Shown: positions 28,967 to 39,530, numbered from the stretch's first letter. The stretch: 64,000 bases of DNA from Neisseria animalis (GCF_900636515.1 NZ_LR134287.1:1736001-1800000), one strand, 5' to 3'. The notes: generated by a model not told the origin, from the sequence alone. Program-made: numbers and translations.

Positions 28967-30640
28967 TTAACGCGTTACCGGCTTGTATTTGATGCGTTTC
29001 GGTTTCGCGCCTTCTTCGCCCAAACGGCGTTTTTTGTCGGCTTCGTATTCCTGATAGTTGCCGTCGAAGAACACCCATTTGGAATCGCCTTCCGCCGCCA
29101 GAATATGCGTGGCGATGCGATCGAGGAACCAGCGGTCGTGCGAAATCACCATCACGCTGCCGGCAAATTCCAACAGCGCGTCTTCCAGCGCGCGCAGGGT
29201 TTCCACGTCCAAATCATTGGAAGGTTCGTCAAGCAGCAGCACATTGCCGCCCGCGAGCAGGGTTTTCGCCAAGTGCAGACGGCCGCGTTCGCCGCCCGAG
29301 AGGTTGCCCGCGATTTTGCTCTGGTCGCTGCCTTTGAAATTGAAGCGGCCGAGGTATTGGCGCGCGGGGATTTCAAACTGGCCGACTTGCAGGATGTCGC
29401 GGCCTTCGGCGATGTTGTCGAACACGGTTTTGTCGTTTTGCAGGCCGTCGCGGCTTTGGTCGATCAGGCTCATTTTCACGGTTTGGCCGATTTTCACTTC
29501 GCCGCTGTCGGGCTGCTCTTTGCCCGAAATCAGTTTGAACAGTGTGGATTTACCCGCACCGTTGGGGCCGATGATACCGACAATCGCGCCCGCCGGCACT
29601 TTGAAGCTCAAATCGTCAATCAGCACTTTGTCGCCGAAAGATTTGGAAACATTCGTAAATTCAATTACTTCGTTACCCAAACGCTCTGCTACCGGAATAA
29701 AGATTTCCTGCGTTTCATTGCGTTTTTGATATTCGTAATTGCTCATTTCCTCAAAACGTGCCAAACGTGCTTTGGATTTGGCTTGGCGGCCTTTGGCATT
29801 CTGGCGCACCCATTCCAATTCCTGCTTCATCGCCTTGATGCGTGCGGCTTCTGATTTGGCTTCGTTGGCCAAACGCTGCTCTTTTTGTTCCAGCCAAGAC
29901 GAATAATTGCCTTTCCACGGAATACCGTGGCCGCGGTCGAGCTCCAAAATCCATTCGGCGGCGTTGTCCAAGAAATAGCGGTCGTGCGTTACCGCCACCA
30001 CTGTGCCGGGGAAACGCACCAGAAATTGCTCCAGCCATTCGACACTCTCCGCGTCCAAATGGTTGGTCGGTTCGTCCAGCAGCAGCATGTCCGGCTTGCT
30101 CAACAACAGTTTGCACAAGGCCACGCGGCGTTTTTCACCGCCCGACAACACGCCGATTTTAGTATCCCAATCGGGCAGGCGCAGCGCGTCGGCAGCGATT
30201 TCCAATTCGTGTTCCGCACCGCCGCCTGTGGACGAACCTGCCGCGATAACCGCTTCCAAACGGCCTTGCTCTTCCGCCAGCGCGTCAAAATCCGCGTCAG
30301 GTTCGGAATAGGCGGCATACACTTCTTCCAAACGTTTCTGCGCCGCCGCCACTTCGCCCAAACCGCTTTCCACTTCTTCGCGCACGGTTTTTTCAGGGTC
30401 AAGTTCAGGCTCTTGCGGTAAATAACCAATTTTAATGCCGCCCATCGGCACGGCTTCGCCTTCAAATTCCTTGTCCACGCCCGCCATAATGCGCAACACG
30501 GTGGATTTGCCCGCACCGTTCAAACCGAGCAAGCCGATTTTCGCACCGGGGAAAAAAGAAAGGGAAATGTCTTTGATGATGGTTTTCTGCGGCGGCACAA
30601 CCTTGCTCACACGCAGCATGGAATAAACGTATTGGGCCAT
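28967..30640 (-). CDS. ettA: Energy-dependent translational throttle protein EttA (ABC-F)
   Basis: A cytosolic ABC-F ATPase that binds the ribosomal E site and gates the first elongation step according to ATP/ADP. It has 557 residues from ATG 30640 (MAQYVYSMLRVSK, family N-terminus). Two nucleotide-binding domains are present: Walker A GLNGAGKST with LSGGEKRRVALC, and GPNGAGKST with LSGGERGRLHLA. The Arg/Lys-rich EttA arm/linker lies between (about 240-320). There is no transmembrane part. It diverges from ppc. Confidence 0.95.
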   Translation of the reverse strand: MAQYVYSMLRVSKVVPPQKTIIKDISLSFFPGAKIGLLGLNGAGKSTVLRIMAGVDKEFEGEAVPMGGIKIGYLPQEPELDPEKTVREEVESGLGEVAAAQKRLEEVYAAYSEPDADFDALAEEQGRLEAVIAAGSSTGGGAEHELEIAADALRLPDWDTKIGVLSGGEKRRVALCKLLLSKPDMLLLDEPTNHLDAESVEWLEQFLVRFPGTVVAVTHDRYFLDNAAEWILELDRGHGIPWKGNYSSWLEQKEQRLANEAKSEAARIKAMKQELEWVRQNAKGRQAKSKARLARFEEMSNYEYQKRNETQEIFIPVAERLGNEVIEFTNVSKSFGDKVLIDDLSFKVPAGAIVGIIGPNGAGKSTLFKLISGKEQPDSGEVKIGQTVKMSLIDQSRDGLQNDKTVFDNIAEGRDILQVGQFEIPARQYLGRFNFKGSDQSKIAGNLSGGERGRLHLAKTLLAGGNVLLLDEPSNDLDVETLRALEDALLEFAGSVMVISHDRWFLDRIATHILAAEGDSKWVFFDGNYQEYEADKKRRLGEEGAKPKRIKYKPVTR

Positions 30641-31022
30641 GAATCTCTTTCGATAGGACAAATAAGATACAGATAACTGGATTTTAACCGAAAAATCGAA
30701 ATCAGGCAGCCGAAAACAGTTGAATGCCGTCTGCAAATACAGCCAAACATCATACAAACGAAACGGCATTACCGAAAATTTGCCGTCTGCATGGTTCTGC
30801 CGACCTCAGCCGTCCGTTTGTTCGGCTCACTCCGCTCCGCAATATTACCAACCTGTCTGCCGCCTGTTTCCCGCATTTTGCAGACGGCATAATATCGAAA
30901 ATCCGACAGTGGAAAGCGGTAAAAACCATTTATTTCTTATTGACATAAAACAACAGGCTTGTCGGTTTCCGCGGTTTGATTTATCCTGCTTGCAATAATG
31001 TTTGGCAAAATAGGGAGAAACC
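30641..31022. other. Divergent intergenic region of ettA and ppc
   Basis: Holds three lone uptake sequences (about 30725, 30782 and 30880) and TTGACA at 30940-30945, a possible -35 for ppc although no matching -10 stands out. A ribosome site AGGGAGA precedes ppc. Confidence 0.5.
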
Positions 31023-33725
31023 ATGCAACTGCATATCCTCAATAACCCGAAAGACGCGGCTTTGGCTGCCGATGCGGAATTTCTGAAACAGTCGCTGTTC
31101 AACCTGCTTCATGAAGAAGCCTCTCCGCTGGTGGTGGAAACCGTTAAACTGTTATCAGCTTCAGACGACAGCGGCGCAGTCATCGAAAAAGTCCTTCCCC
31201 AGCTTGACGAGCGGCAAACCCACGATTTGACGTTGGCTTGCGGATTGCTGGCGCAAATCTTAAACATCGCGGAAGACGTGCACCACGAACGCCGCCGCCA
31301 AGTCCACGAAGATGCGGGACACGATGCGGCGGAAGGCAGTTTGTCCGATACCGTCCGCAAACTGCGTGCGGGAAAAGTGGACGGCAAAACCCTGCAAAAC
31401 CAGCTTGACGTTACCAATGTTACCGCCGTGCTGACCGCCCACCCTACCGAAGTGCAACGCCAGTCGGTATTGAGTTTCAACCGCCGTATCCGCGCCCTGC
31501 TGCCCAAACGCGAACGCTGCACCAATGCCGTGGCGCTGGAAGACTTGCGCCGTGAAATCGACACCATTCTGCTCGGCTTGTGGCAGACCAGCGAAACGCG
31601 CCACTACAAAATCACCGTCAACGATGAAATCAACAACGGCGTATCCATTTTCCCTATGAGCTTTTTCGAGGCGCTGCCGAAACTTTACCGCGGTATGGAA
31701 CGCGATTTGCAGACGGCCTATCCGAGCATTCGCGTACCCGACATTCTGAAAATCGGCGGCTGGATCGGCGGCGACCGCGACGGCAATCCGTTTGTTACCG
31801 CCGAAACCCTGCGCCATGCCTTCAAACGCCATGCGGATGCGGTTTTCCGCCTGTATCGCGGCGAACTCGACAAACTCTATCGCGAGCTGCCGCTTTCCAT
31901 ACGCCGCGTCAAAGTCAACGATGACGTTCTCAAAATGGCCGATGCTTCTCCCGACAATGAGATTGCCCGTGCGGAAGAACCCTACCGCCGCGCCATCGCC
32001 TACATCATGGCACGCGTGATGGGCAAAGCCCGCACCATCGGTTTGGGTTTGGGCAGCAAATTCGGCTACGGCGAACCCTACTCAAGCGCACAGGAGTTTT
32101 TGGACGACCTGAACACGCTGCAACGTTCATTGCGCGACAACGGCAGCAGCCTGATGGCCGACGGCCGCATTGCCGACATTATCCGCACCGCTTCGATTTG
32201 CGGTTTCCACATGATGCCGCTGGATTTGCGCCAACACGCCGAAAAACACGGCGATGTAGTGGCGGAACTGTTCCAATACGCCGGTTTGGAAGATTACTGG
32301 CAGCTTTCCGAAGAAGACAAACAGACGGCATTGCTGCGCGAACTGCAACACCAGCGTCCGCTGTCCAGCCCGTTTGTTACTTACAGCGAACACGCCCGCC
32401 GCGAATTGGCGATTTTTAACGAAGCGCGCAAAATCAAAGACGAGTTTGGCGAAGATGCCGTTACCCAATGCATCATTTCCAACTGCGAACGCCCCAGTGA
32501 CTTGCTGGCGGTGGCGCTGCTGCTGAAAGAAAGCGGCCTGCTGTCCGTTACCGACGGTAAACCGCACAGCCGCATGAACATCGTTCCCCTGTTTGAAACC
32601 ATCGAGGCTTTGGAAAACGCCTGCCCCGTTATGGAAAAAATGTTTGGTTTGGAATGGTATCGCGCATTGCTCTGCAGCCGCGACAACATTCAAGAAATCA
32701 TGCTCGGCTATTCCGACTCCAACAAAGACGGCGGTTATGTGGCCAGCTCGTGGTGTCTGTATCAGGCAGAATCGGGCTTGGTCGAACTCTTCAAAAAATA
32801 CAGCGTGCGTATGCGCCTGTTCCACGGACGCGGCGGCAGCGTCGGCCGTGGCGGCGGCCCGTCTTACCAAGCCATTCTGGCACAACCTGCCGGCAGCGTG
32901 GCGGGGCAAATCCGAATTACCGAACAGGGCGAAGTCATCACGGCCAAGTACGCCGACCCGAGCAATGCCCGCCGCAATCTGGAAACGCTGGTTGCCGCTA
33001 CTTTGGAAACCAGCCTGCTGCCCGAGCAGAAAGATCCCGATCCGGTGCTGATGCAGTCGTTGTCGGATATTTCGTTCCGCTACTACCGCGAATTGATTAC
33101 GCATGAAGACTTTATCGACTACTTCCTGCAAACCAGCCCGATTCGCGAGATTGCCACGCTCAACTTGGGCAGCCGTCCGGCCAGCCGCAAAACATTGGCA
33201 CGGATTCAGGATTTGCGTGCCATTCCGTGGGTATTCTCATGGATGCAAAACCGCCTGATGCTGCCGGCTTGGTACGGCTTCGGCAGTGCGGTTGCCGTCC
33301 TGTGCGAACAAAATCCGGCCAACATGAAGCTGATGCAGGAACACGCGAAAAACAACCCGTTCTTCCAAGCCATGCTGTCCAATATGGAACAGGTGATGGC
33401 GAAAACCGACATTACGCTGGCGGAAGACTACGCCGGCTTAAGCGAATCGCCCGAAAAAGCCGCCGTGATTTTTGCCATGATTAAGGAAGAATACCTGAAG
33501 AGCAGGAAAGCCCTGCTGGACATTCTGCAAACTCAGGAGCTGTTGAGCGACAACCGCAGTCTGGCACGTTCGCTTGCGTTACGCATTCCTTATCTGAACG
33601 CGCTCAACGGCTTGCAGGTTGCCATGCTCAAACGCCTGCGCCAAAACCCCGAAGATGCCCATGCCCTGCTGATGGTACACCTGACCATCAACGGCGTTGC
33701 ACAAGGTTTGCGTAATACCGGCTGA
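31023..33725 (+). CDS. ppc: Phosphoenolpyruvate carboxylase
   Basis: Carboxylates PEP to oxaloacetate and so replenishes the TCA cycle. Its 900 residues are normal for the family. The catalytic His140 lies in [11 protein letters not shown], and His601 and the Arg-rich glycine loop in [12 protein letters not shown] (600-611). [10 protein letters not shown] and the C-terminal end with NTG are also typical. Two uptake sequences are embedded in the coding region (near 31706 and 32320), read as LQTAY and KQTAL. It is monocistronic with a long uptake-sequence hairpin behind it. Confidence 0.97.
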   Translation: MQLHILNNPKDAALAADAEFLKQSLFNLLHEEASPLVVETVKLLSASDDSGAVIEKVLPQLDERQTHDLTLACGLLAQILNIAEDVHHERRRQVHEDAGHDAAEGSLSDTVRKLRAGKVDGKTLQNQLDVTNVTAVLTAHPTEVQRQSVLSFNRRIRALLPKRERCTNAVALEDLRREIDTILLGLWQTSETRHYKITVNDEINNGVSIFPMSFFEALPKLYRGMERDLQTAYPSIRVPDILKIGGWIGGDRDGNPFVTAETLRHAFKRHADAVFRLYRGELDKLYRELPLSIRRVKVNDDVLKMADASPDNEIARAEEPYRRAIAYIMARVMGKARTIGLGLGSKFGYGEPYSSAQEFLDDLNTLQRSLRDNGSSLMADGRIADIIRTASICGFHMMPLDLRQHAEKHGDVVAELFQYAGLEDYWQLSEEDKQTALLRELQHQRPLSSPFVTYSEHARRELAIFNEARKIKDEFGEDAVTQCIISNCERPSDLLAVALLLKESGLLSVTDGKPHSRMNIVPLFETIEALENACPVMEKMFGLEWYRALLCSRDNIQEIMLGYSDSNKDGGYVASSWCLYQAESGLVELFKKYSVRMRLFHGRGGSVGRGGGPSYQAILAQPAGSVAGQIRITEQGEVITAKYADPSNARRNLETLVAATLETSLLPEQKDPDPVLMQSLSDISFRYYRELITHEDFIDYFLQTSPIREIATLNLGSRPASRKTLARIQDLRAIPWVFSWMQNRLMLPAWYGFGSAVAVLCEQNPANMKLMQEHAKNNPFFQAMLSNMEQVMAKTDITLAEDYAGLSESPEKAAVIFAMIKEEYLKSRKALLDILQTQELLSDNRSLARSLALRIPYLNALNGLQVAMLKRLRQNPEDAHALLMVHLTINGVAQGLRNTG

Positions 33726-33741
33726 TGACATACGGCACAAC

Positions 33742-33805
33742 AAAGGCCGTCTGCAAAAATGGCAAGCCTTTTCTTTCGGCAAACCATTTTGCAGACGGCC
33801 TTTTT
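33742..33805 (+). terminator. Terminator of ppc
   Basis: A ~21-bp inverted repeat containing paired uptake sequences, then TTTTT. Confidence 0.88.
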
Positions 33806-33864
33806 ACTGCCGGACAGGCAGTTTCAGCATATCCGAAACCTGCCCGATACCGCCGGCTTTCATA

Positions 33865-33971
33865 TATAGTCGAATAAAATAAGAATGAGACAAGGCAGCG
33901 AAGCCGCAGACAGTACACATAGTACGGCAAGGCAAAGCAACGCTGTATCATTCTTATTTTAAATGACTATA
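33865..33971 (+). mobile_element. Correia-like element, copy 7 (107 bp)
   Basis: Intact copy that ends only 3 nt after the luxS stop codon (33975-33977 on the minus strand), so its terminal repeats form the 3' end of the luxS transcript. Confidence 0.9.
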
Positions 33972-33974
33972 TCG

Positions 33975-34481
33975 TTAAGCGTTCAACAACGCCTCGTCCA
34001 AAGTCAGCTCTTCATTTTTATTGACTTTCACGCCACGTGCCGATACGTTTTCAGCAATCTGCTGCGCTTCAGCCAAGGAGTGCATTTGGTAAGTACCGCA
34101 TTGGTATTCGTTCAATTCCGGAATCTGTTTCTGATCCCGCACCGCCAGCACGTCTTTCATCGAAGCCAGCCAAGCATCGGCAACCTGCGCCTCATCGGGC
34201 GTACCAATCAGGCTCATGTAAAAACCGGTACGGCAGCCCATCGGAGAAATATCGATGATTTCAACCTGATCGCCGTTCAGATGATCGCGCATAAAACCGG
34301 CAAACAAATGCTCCAAAGTATGAATGCCTTTTTCCGGCAGAATTTCTTCATTCGGGATACAGAAACGTAAATCGAATACAGTAATCGTATCGCCTTTCGG
34401 AGTCGTCATGGTTTTCGCCACCCGCACGGCAGGAGCGTGCATACGGGTATGGTCGACTTTGAAACTGTCTAATAATGGCAT
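33975..34481 (-). CDS. luxS: S-ribosylhomocysteine lyase
   Basis: Cleaves S-ribosylhomocysteine to homocysteine and the autoinducer-2 precursor in the activated methyl cycle. It has 168 residues from ATG 34481 ([11 protein letters not shown]). Metal ligands are His54 and His58 in HTLEH and Cys128 in YQCGTY; catalytic Cys83 lies in PMGCRTGF. The frame extends upstream to 34553 but the family start is clear. It lies in the same direction as cyaY, separated by a lone uptake sequence. Confidence 0.97.
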   Translation of the reverse strand: MPLLDSFKVDHTRMHAPAVRVAKTMTTPKGDTITVFDLRFCIPNEEILPEKGIHTLEHLFAGFMRDHLNGDQVEIIDISPMGCRTGFYMSLIGTPDEAQVADAWLASMKDVLAVRDQKQIPELNEYQCGTYQMHSLAEAQQIAENVSARGVKVNKNEELTLDEALLNA

Positions 34482-34585
34482 ATCGGTATCCTTAATGTCC
34501 CGAGGCAGGCAGCCGCCCGCCGCATTGCAAAATATTCCCACAGCAGACCGCACAGGCCGTCTGCAAAATGCTCATTCTACCGCAT

Positions 34586-34909
34586 TTACACGGCACGAAT
34601 CACGATTTCTTCACCCGCCGCCTCGCTCAACACGCGGTTCAACACAGAGAAAAACTCACTGCCGTCGCGCGTTGCCAGCCATTTTCCGTCTTGTTCGGAA
34701 AAATGATAACCGCCGCTTTTCGCCGCAATCCACAGTTCCTGATTGGGCGTATGGCGGTTTACAATAATCTGCGTACCGTCGTCAGCCTCTATGGTCAGCA
34801 CATTGCCGGCAGCTTGGCAGTCGAAATCCCAGCCGTTTTCATCAATTTCGTCTTCGATGCGGGCAAACAAAATTTCAGTATGGCGGATAAACTCACTTTC
34901 AGTCATCAT
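34586..34909 (-). CDS. cyaY: Frataxin-like iron-binding protein CyaY
   Basis: A small acidic protein that modulates iron-sulfur cluster assembly. It has 107 residues from ATG 34909 (MMTESEF); the frame is open to 34924 and the alternative 34906 is one codon later. The N-terminal acidic helix ([15 protein letters not shown]) and the sheet core ([22 protein letters not shown]) are diagnostic. It diverges from lptM-lysA, the conserved Neisseria and proteobacterial arrangement. Confidence 0.95.
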   Translation of the reverse strand: MMTESEFIRHTEILFARIEDEIDENGWDFDCQAAGNVLTIEADDGTQIIVNRHTPNQELWIAAKSGGYHFSEQDGKWLATRDGSEFFSVLNRVLSEAAGEEIVIRAV

Positions 34910-34979
34910 GGCTTTTTGCGTCATTTTTGTTTAAGATACCGAATCTTGCCACATTCGAGCACATTAAGAAAGTTCCCAC

Positions 34980-35153
34980 ATGAAGTCCGGTGCATTTTTC
35001 ACAGTTTTGTCCGCACTCCTGCTGTCTGCCTGCGGTTTCAAAGGCGATTTGTACCTGCCGAAAGAAAACGACAAAGCCAAATTCGGCATCATTCAAACCG
35101 GCCTGCCGATTTTCAAACCCTCCCAAGAACCCACCTCAAAAATCACAGAATAA
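34980..35153 (+). CDS. lptM: LPS-assembly-associated lipoprotein LptM (YifL-like)
   Basis: A 57-residue lipoprotein. The signal ends in the lipobox LSAC (Cys18), followed by the family hallmark CGFKGDLYLP. In E. coli LptM binds and matures the LptD/E LPS translocon. It is immediately upstream of lysA with 2 nt between the lptM stop and the lysA ATG, so the two are co-transcribed, as in many proteobacteria. Confidence 0.9.
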   Translation: MKSGAFFTVLSALLLSACGFKGDLYLPKENDKAKFGIIQTGLPIFKPSQEPTSKITE

Positions 35154-35155
35154 TC

Positions 35156-36376
35156 ATGACTCTATATTGCGAACAAACCCCGTTTACCCAACTAGCCGAA
35201 CAATTCGGTACCCCGCTGTATGTATACAGCCAAGCCGCGCTGAATCAGGCATTTTCAGGCTATACCGAAGCCTTTGCCGCACTTGACCCGCTGATTTGCT
35301 ACGCCGTCAAAGCCAACGGCAACCTCAGCATCATCAAACACTTTGCCTCACTGGGCAGCGGCTTCGACATCGTATCCGGCGGCGAACTCGCCCGCGTATT
35401 GGCCGCCGGCGGCGAAGCAGCCAAAACCATCTTCTCCGGCGTCGGCAAAAGTGAAGCCGAAATCGAATTTGCACTCGAAGCAGGCGTAAAATGCTTCAAT
35501 ATGGAAAGCATTCCCGAAATCGACCGCATTCAGCAAGTGGCCGCACGCATGGGTAAAACCGCGCCCGTATCCCTGCGCGTCAACCCCGATGTCGACGCCA
35601 AAACCCACCCCTACATCTCCACCGGCCTGAAAGCCAACAAATTCGGCATTGCCTACGCCGATGCCATTGCCGCCTACCGCCATGCCGCACAACAACCCAA
35701 CCTGAAAATCGTCGGCATCGACTGCCACATCGGCTCCCAACTGACCAACCTCAGCCCGCTGGTTGAAGCCTGCGAACGCATTCTGCTGCTGGTTGACCAA
35801 CTTGCCGACGAAGGCATTGCCCTCGAACACATCGACTTAGGCGGCGGTGTCGGCATCGTCTACAAAGACGAAAACGTACCCGACCTGAAAGCCTACGCCC
35901 AAGCCGTGCAGCAACTCATCGGCAACCGCAGTCTCAAGCTGGTACTCGAACCCGGCCGCAGCTTGGTCGGCAACGCCGGTACATTGCTGACCAAAGTCGA
36001 ATTTATCAAAAAAGGCGAAGAAAAAAACTTCATCATGGTCGATGCCGCCATGAACGACCTCATGCGCCCCGCCCTGTATGAAGCCTACCACCACATCGAA
36101 ACCGCCGAAGCAAGCAACGCCGCACCGTTTACCGCCGACATCGTCGGCCCGATTTGCGAAACCGGCGACTTCCTAGGCAAAGACCGCACACTCGCCTGCC
36201 AACCCGGCGACATCCTGGTTGTCCGCAGCGCCGGCGCATACGCCGCCAGCATGGCCAGCAACTACAACGCCCGCAACCGCGCCGCAGAAGTCATGGTAAG
36301 CGGCAACAGCGCGCGCCTGATCCGCCAACGCGAAACGCTGGAACAGCAAATGGCCAACGAACTCGCCTGCCTGTAA
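35156..36376 (+). CDS. lysA: Diaminopimelate decarboxylase
   Basis: Last step of lysine biosynthesis: meso-diaminopimelate to lysine plus CO2. It is a PLP-dependent fold-III enzyme of 406 residues. Lys52 in CYAVKANGN binds PLP. Further motifs are SGGELARVLAAG, GIDCHIGSQLTN, LGGGVGIVY, EPGRSLVGNAG and GPICETGDFLG. The ATG at 35156 directly follows lptM. Upstream codons belonging to the same frame are not part of the gene. Confidence 0.97.
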   Translation: MTLYCEQTPFTQLAEQFGTPLYVYSQAALNQAFSGYTEAFAALDPLICYAVKANGNLSIIKHFASLGSGFDIVSGGELARVLAAGGEAAKTIFSGVGKSEAEIEFALEAGVKCFNMESIPEIDRIQQVAARMGKTAPVSLRVNPDVDAKTHPYISTGLKANKFGIAYADAIAAYRHAAQQPNLKIVGIDCHIGSQLTNLSPLVEACERILLLVDQLADEGIALEHIDLGGGVGIVYKDENVPDLKAYAQAVQQLIGNRSLKLVLEPGRSLVGNAGTLLTKVEFIKKGEEKNFIMVDAAMNDLMRPALYEAYHHIETAEASNAAPFTADIVGPICETGDFLGKDRTLACQPGDILVVRSAGAYAASMASNYNARNRAAEVMVSGNSARLIRQRETLEQQMANELACL

Positions 36377-36401
36377 CACCGCCGCGCAAAATTAGCGCAA
36401 C

Positions 36402-36439
36402 AAAAGCCGTCTGCAAAATCCGATTTGCAGACGGCTTTT
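36402..36439 (+). terminator. Terminator of lysA
   Basis: Uptake-sequence inverted pair with TTTTA tail. Confidence 0.85.
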
Positions 36440-36507
36440 ACTTATCCCGACACCCAAACAATGCTAAAATCAAAGCCCGAACCACAATAAACAACCGAGG
36501 AGCGATG

Positions 36508-37218
36508 ATGACCCCAACCCTTTCCCACGTTCAAGCCGTTGCCTTCGACTTAGACGGCACACTCTGCGATTCCGTACCCGACTTAGCCGCTGCCGCCGAA
36601 GCCATGCGCGAACACTTGGGCTTGGAAGCCCTGCCTGCCAAAGTAGTAGAAAGCTACGTTGGCGACGGCATCGGCACACTCGTACACCGCGTCATCACCA
36701 ACGACCGCGACATCCCTGCCGATCAAGCCGTTTGGGAAAAAGGCTTCATCTTCTTCATGCAATACTACCGCGAACACCTGAGCGACTTCACCCGCCCCTA
36801 CCCCGAAACCGAAGCCGGCTTGGGGCTGCTCAAAAGCCTCGGCATTCCGCTGGTCGTCATCACCAACAAAACCGAAATCCTTGCCGTAGAACTCTTAAAA
36901 CAGCTCGGACTGGCCGACTACTTCAGCCTGATACTCGGCGGCGACAGCCTGCCCGAAAAAAAACCCAGCCCCCTGCCGCTGATACACGCCGCCGAAGTAT
37001 TGGGCATAGACCACGCCAATATGCTGATGGTAGGCGACTCCAAAAACGACATCCTCGCCGCCAAAGCCGCCGGCTGCCTGAGCGTTGGCGTAACCTTCGG
37101 CTACGGCGACATGACCCTGCTCTCGCAAGACAAAGCCACCAAACCCGACTGGCTGATCGGCAAACTGCCCGAAATCTACGAAAACCTGCAACCGCAGAAA
37201 GAACAAGACGAAGCCTAA
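36508..37218 (+). CDS. gph: Phosphoglycolate phosphatase (HAD family)
   Basis: Dephosphorylates 2-phosphoglycolate formed during DNA-end repair and oxidation. It has 236 residues. HAD motif I is FDLDGTLCDS (Asp14 nucleophile, Asp16), motif II the VITNK segment, motif III the Lys of KKPSPLP, motif IV VGDSKNDILAA. Two ATG codons adjoin (36505, 36508); the second has the better distance from the GAGGAG ribosome site. An uptake-sequence hairpin follows. Confidence 0.92.
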   Translation: MTPTLSHVQAVAFDLDGTLCDSVPDLAAAAEAMREHLGLEALPAKVVESYVGDGIGTLVHRVITNDRDIPADQAVWEKGFIFFMQYYREHLSDFTRPYPETEAGLGLLKSLGIPLVVITNKTEILAVELLKQLGLADYFSLILGGDSLPEKKPSPLPLIHAAEVLGIDHANMLMVGDSKNDILAAKAAGCLSVGVTFGYGDMTLLSQDKATKPDWLIGKLPEIYENLQPQKEQDEA

Positions 37219-37233
37219 AACCCAATCTCTCTG

Positions 37234-37296
37234 AAAAAGCCGTCTGTAAAACACCGCTCCAATACCCGAAGACCGTGTTTTGCAGACGGCTTTTTT
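37234..37296 (+). terminator. Terminator of gph
   Basis: A 21-bp inverted repeat with paired uptake sequences (one G-U pair) and a T6 tail. Confidence 0.87.
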
Positions 37297-37425
37297 ACAC
37301 TTCTTTACAATAAAACTGACTTATTTCATTAGTTCTCCAATTGACGGCAACTGTTTTTTTTAGACTTATATAAATTTAATTTAAGCATTTCAGCATAAAA
37401 TATTATTTACTCTTATAAAGGTTTA

Positions 37426-37761
37426 ATGAGACATATGCGGCTACTTCTTATTTTTACCACACCACTCATCATTTGTATTATATTTATATATTTTACATAT
37501 AACCAAGAAAATTTATCCATTATATTTTCCTCAGCTCTTGCATTATGTGCTTTTCTTATCCTATGTATTATTAACTCATTTACGAAAGCCAAATTTAAAT
37601 TATTAGAGTTAATTGCATTGACCATTCTCCCTACTATGGCAGTTTTTATTATGGAAGAAATAATTAAACATTTTTACCCACAACTTCCACAAGTGCTTAG
37701 TATTATTGTCATGCTTGGTTTAAGTATTTTCTTTAACGCTGCGATAAAAACAGATTCTTAA
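37426..37761 (+). CDS. AT-rich hypothetical membrane protein
   Basis: A 111-residue protein with four predicted transmembrane segments (about 5-25, 30-50, 58-75, 88-106). I recognise no family. Base composition is near 30% GC, far below the neighbours at ~52%, and no uptake sequence lies inside, suggesting recent transfer. AAAGG upstream is a plausible ribosome site. It is followed after 40 nt by another AT-rich gene in the same direction. Confidence 0.6.
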   Translation: MRHMRLLLIFTTPLIICIIFIYFTYNQENLSIIFSSALALCAFLILCIINSFTKAKFKLLELIALTILPTMAVFIMEEIIKHFYPQLPQVLSIIVMLGLSIFFNAAIKTDS

Positions 37762-37801
37762 TTTTTCAGATTACTTCATCAATCTAAATAGGACGATAAT
37801 T

Positions 37802-38206
37802 ATGTCTAAAAAACTGATTGCTATTCTCGGTATCAGCCTGAGCCTGTTTGCATCACAAACATGGGCAGCAAACAATCAGGAAGTTCAGGAAATTGCCGCC
37901 AAAACCTTTCCAATCTGCCAAGAGTTGATTCATACTCGGTATGTTTTCCTAGAAGGAGATGAAAATAAAAATGAAGCACTTAAAGATTGGCAACTTGTTG
38001 TATCTTCAGTATCAAATGATGCCCAACTTTCTCCGGAAACAATAAAAAGAGCCGAAAACAATTGCTCAATCAGACTTTCTGAAAGTATAGATCTAATCAT
38101 ACATGAGTATCAAAAACAAACTGGTTTTACAAAAGAACAATTAATACAAGATATCAAAAAATTTCAATCCGCCCCCTCCCCAATCAATCCAAACCCTAAA
38201 TATTAA
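37802..38206 (+). CDS. AT-rich hypothetical exported protein
   Basis: A 134-residue protein with a clear Sec signal peptide (about 1-22, ending QTWA-A). The mature part is charged and helical with two cysteines (FPICQEL and NNCSIRL) that could form one disulfide. The C-terminus is Pro/Asn-rich. I recognise no family. The signal-peptide codons are GC-balanced but the rest is AT-rich like its upstream partner, which points to acquisition as a pair. Confidence 0.65.
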   Translation: MSKKLIAILGISLSLFASQTWAANNQEVQEIAAKTFPICQELIHTRYVFLEGDENKNEALKDWQLVVSSVSNDAQLSPETIKRAENNCSIRLSESIDLIIHEYQKQTGFTKEQLIQDIKKFQSAPSPINPNPKY

Positions 38207-38228
38207 AGTTCTCTCTAAAATAACCATC

Positions 38229-38254
38229 AAGCCGTCTGAAATTCAGACGGCTTT
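38229..38254 (+). terminator. Terminator of the AT-rich gene pair
   Basis: A short hairpin of two GCCGTCTGAA uptake sequences with a 3-nt loop and TTTT. Confidence 0.82.
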
Positions 38255-38330
38255 TCCCATTCCCACGCCGCCGCCGTTTCATGCTATATTGCCGCATTCC
38301 TTTTATTCTAACGGCTTGACTACATTTTTT

Positions 38331-39515
38331 ATGGGCAAACACATTTTACTGGGCATCAGCGGCGGCATTGCGGCGTACAAATCCTGTGAGTTGGTGCGGC
38401 TGCTGAAAAAGCAGGGGCATGATGTTACTGTGGCGATGAGCCGTGCGGCAGCGGAATTTGTGTCGCCGCTGACTTTTCAGGCTTTGAGCGGCAATCCGGT
38501 GCTTACCGATACCCACGACGGCGCATCGGGCGGCAACGGTATGGCGCACATCAATCTTACCCGCCAAGCCGATGTGTTTCTGATTGCGCCCGCCAGCGCA
38601 AACACGCTGGCCAAAATCGCCAACGGTATCGCCGACAACCTGCTGACCAATCTGGCGGCGGCGCGCAAATGTCCGCTGGCGGTCGCGCCGGCGATGAATG
38701 TGGAAATGTGGCACAACCCGGCCAACCTGCGTAACATCGCGCAGCTTTGTGCAGACGGCATTACCGTTTTCCAACCGGCCAACGGCGAACAGGCTTGCGG
38801 TGAAAGCGGCTTGGGGAGAATGCCGGAAGCGGCGGAACTGGCGGATTTGCTGCCCGATGTATGGTCGCCCAAGCCGCTGCTTGGCAAAAAGGTTTTGCTC
38901 ACTGCCGGTGCGACTTTTGAAGCCATCGATCCAGTGCGCGGCATTACCAATATTTCCAGCGGGCAGATGGGTATGGCGTTGGCGCGCGCCTGCCGTACCG
39001 CCGGTGCGGAAGTATCGCTGGTTTACGGTCAGATTCAGGCAGCCTTGCCCGCCGACCTGCACCACAGCGAGCAGGCGGTCAGTGCGGAAGCGATGTATCG
39101 GGCGGTACACCGCTTGATTGCAGAACAAGATGTTTTTATCGCTGTGGCCGCCGTGGCCGATTACAAGGTAAAAAACAGCAGTGCCCAAAAGCTGAAAAAA
39201 GACGGTACGGGCCGGCCGCCTGTGATTGAATTGGCGGAAAATCCCGACATTCTAGCCTCGGTTGCCGCGCTGCAGAATCCGCCTTTCTGCGTGGGCTTTG
39301 CCGCCGAAAGCGAAAACGTCCTTGAATATGCGCGCGCCAAGCGTTTGAAGAAAAATGTGCCGATGCTGGTGGCCAATCAAGTTTCTCAGGCAATGGGCAA
39401 AACCACCAACCAAATTACGATTATCGATAATAATCAGGAGCTTTCATTTCCGGAAACCGGCAAACAGCAGGCTGCCGAAGCAATCGTTTCCCGTCTGGTG
39501 CAATTATTGCCGTAA
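38331..39515 (+). CDS. coaBC: Bifunctional phosphopantothenoylcysteine decarboxylase/phosphopantothenate-cysteine ligase
   Basis: Two consecutive steps of coenzyme A synthesis. It has 394 residues. The N-terminal flavin CoaC domain (about 1-180) shows MGKHILLGISGGIAAYK, PAMNVEMWHNPANLRN and the ACGESGLGRM substrate clamp. The C-terminal CTP-using CoaB domain (about 185-394) shows LLTAGATFEAIDPVRGITN, SSGQMG and AAVADY. The start at 38331 (MGKHILL) is the family start. It is monocistronic. Confidence 0.96.
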   Translation: MGKHILLGISGGIAAYKSCELVRLLKKQGHDVTVAMSRAAAEFVSPLTFQALSGNPVLTDTHDGASGGNGMAHINLTRQADVFLIAPASANTLAKIANGIADNLLTNLAAARKCPLAVAPAMNVEMWHNPANLRNIAQLCADGITVFQPANGEQACGESGLGRMPEAAELADLLPDVWSPKPLLGKKVLLTAGATFEAIDPVRGITNISSGQMGMALARACRTAGAEVSLVYGQIQAALPADLHHSEQAVSAEAMYRAVHRLIAEQDVFIAVAAVADYKVKNSSAQKLKKDGTGRPPVIELAENPDILASVAALQNPPFCVGFAAESENVLEYARAKRLKKNVPMLVANQVSQAMGKTTNQITIIDNNQELSFPETGKQQAAEAIVSRLVQLLP

Positions 39516-39530
39516 ACCCGGCCGAACAAT

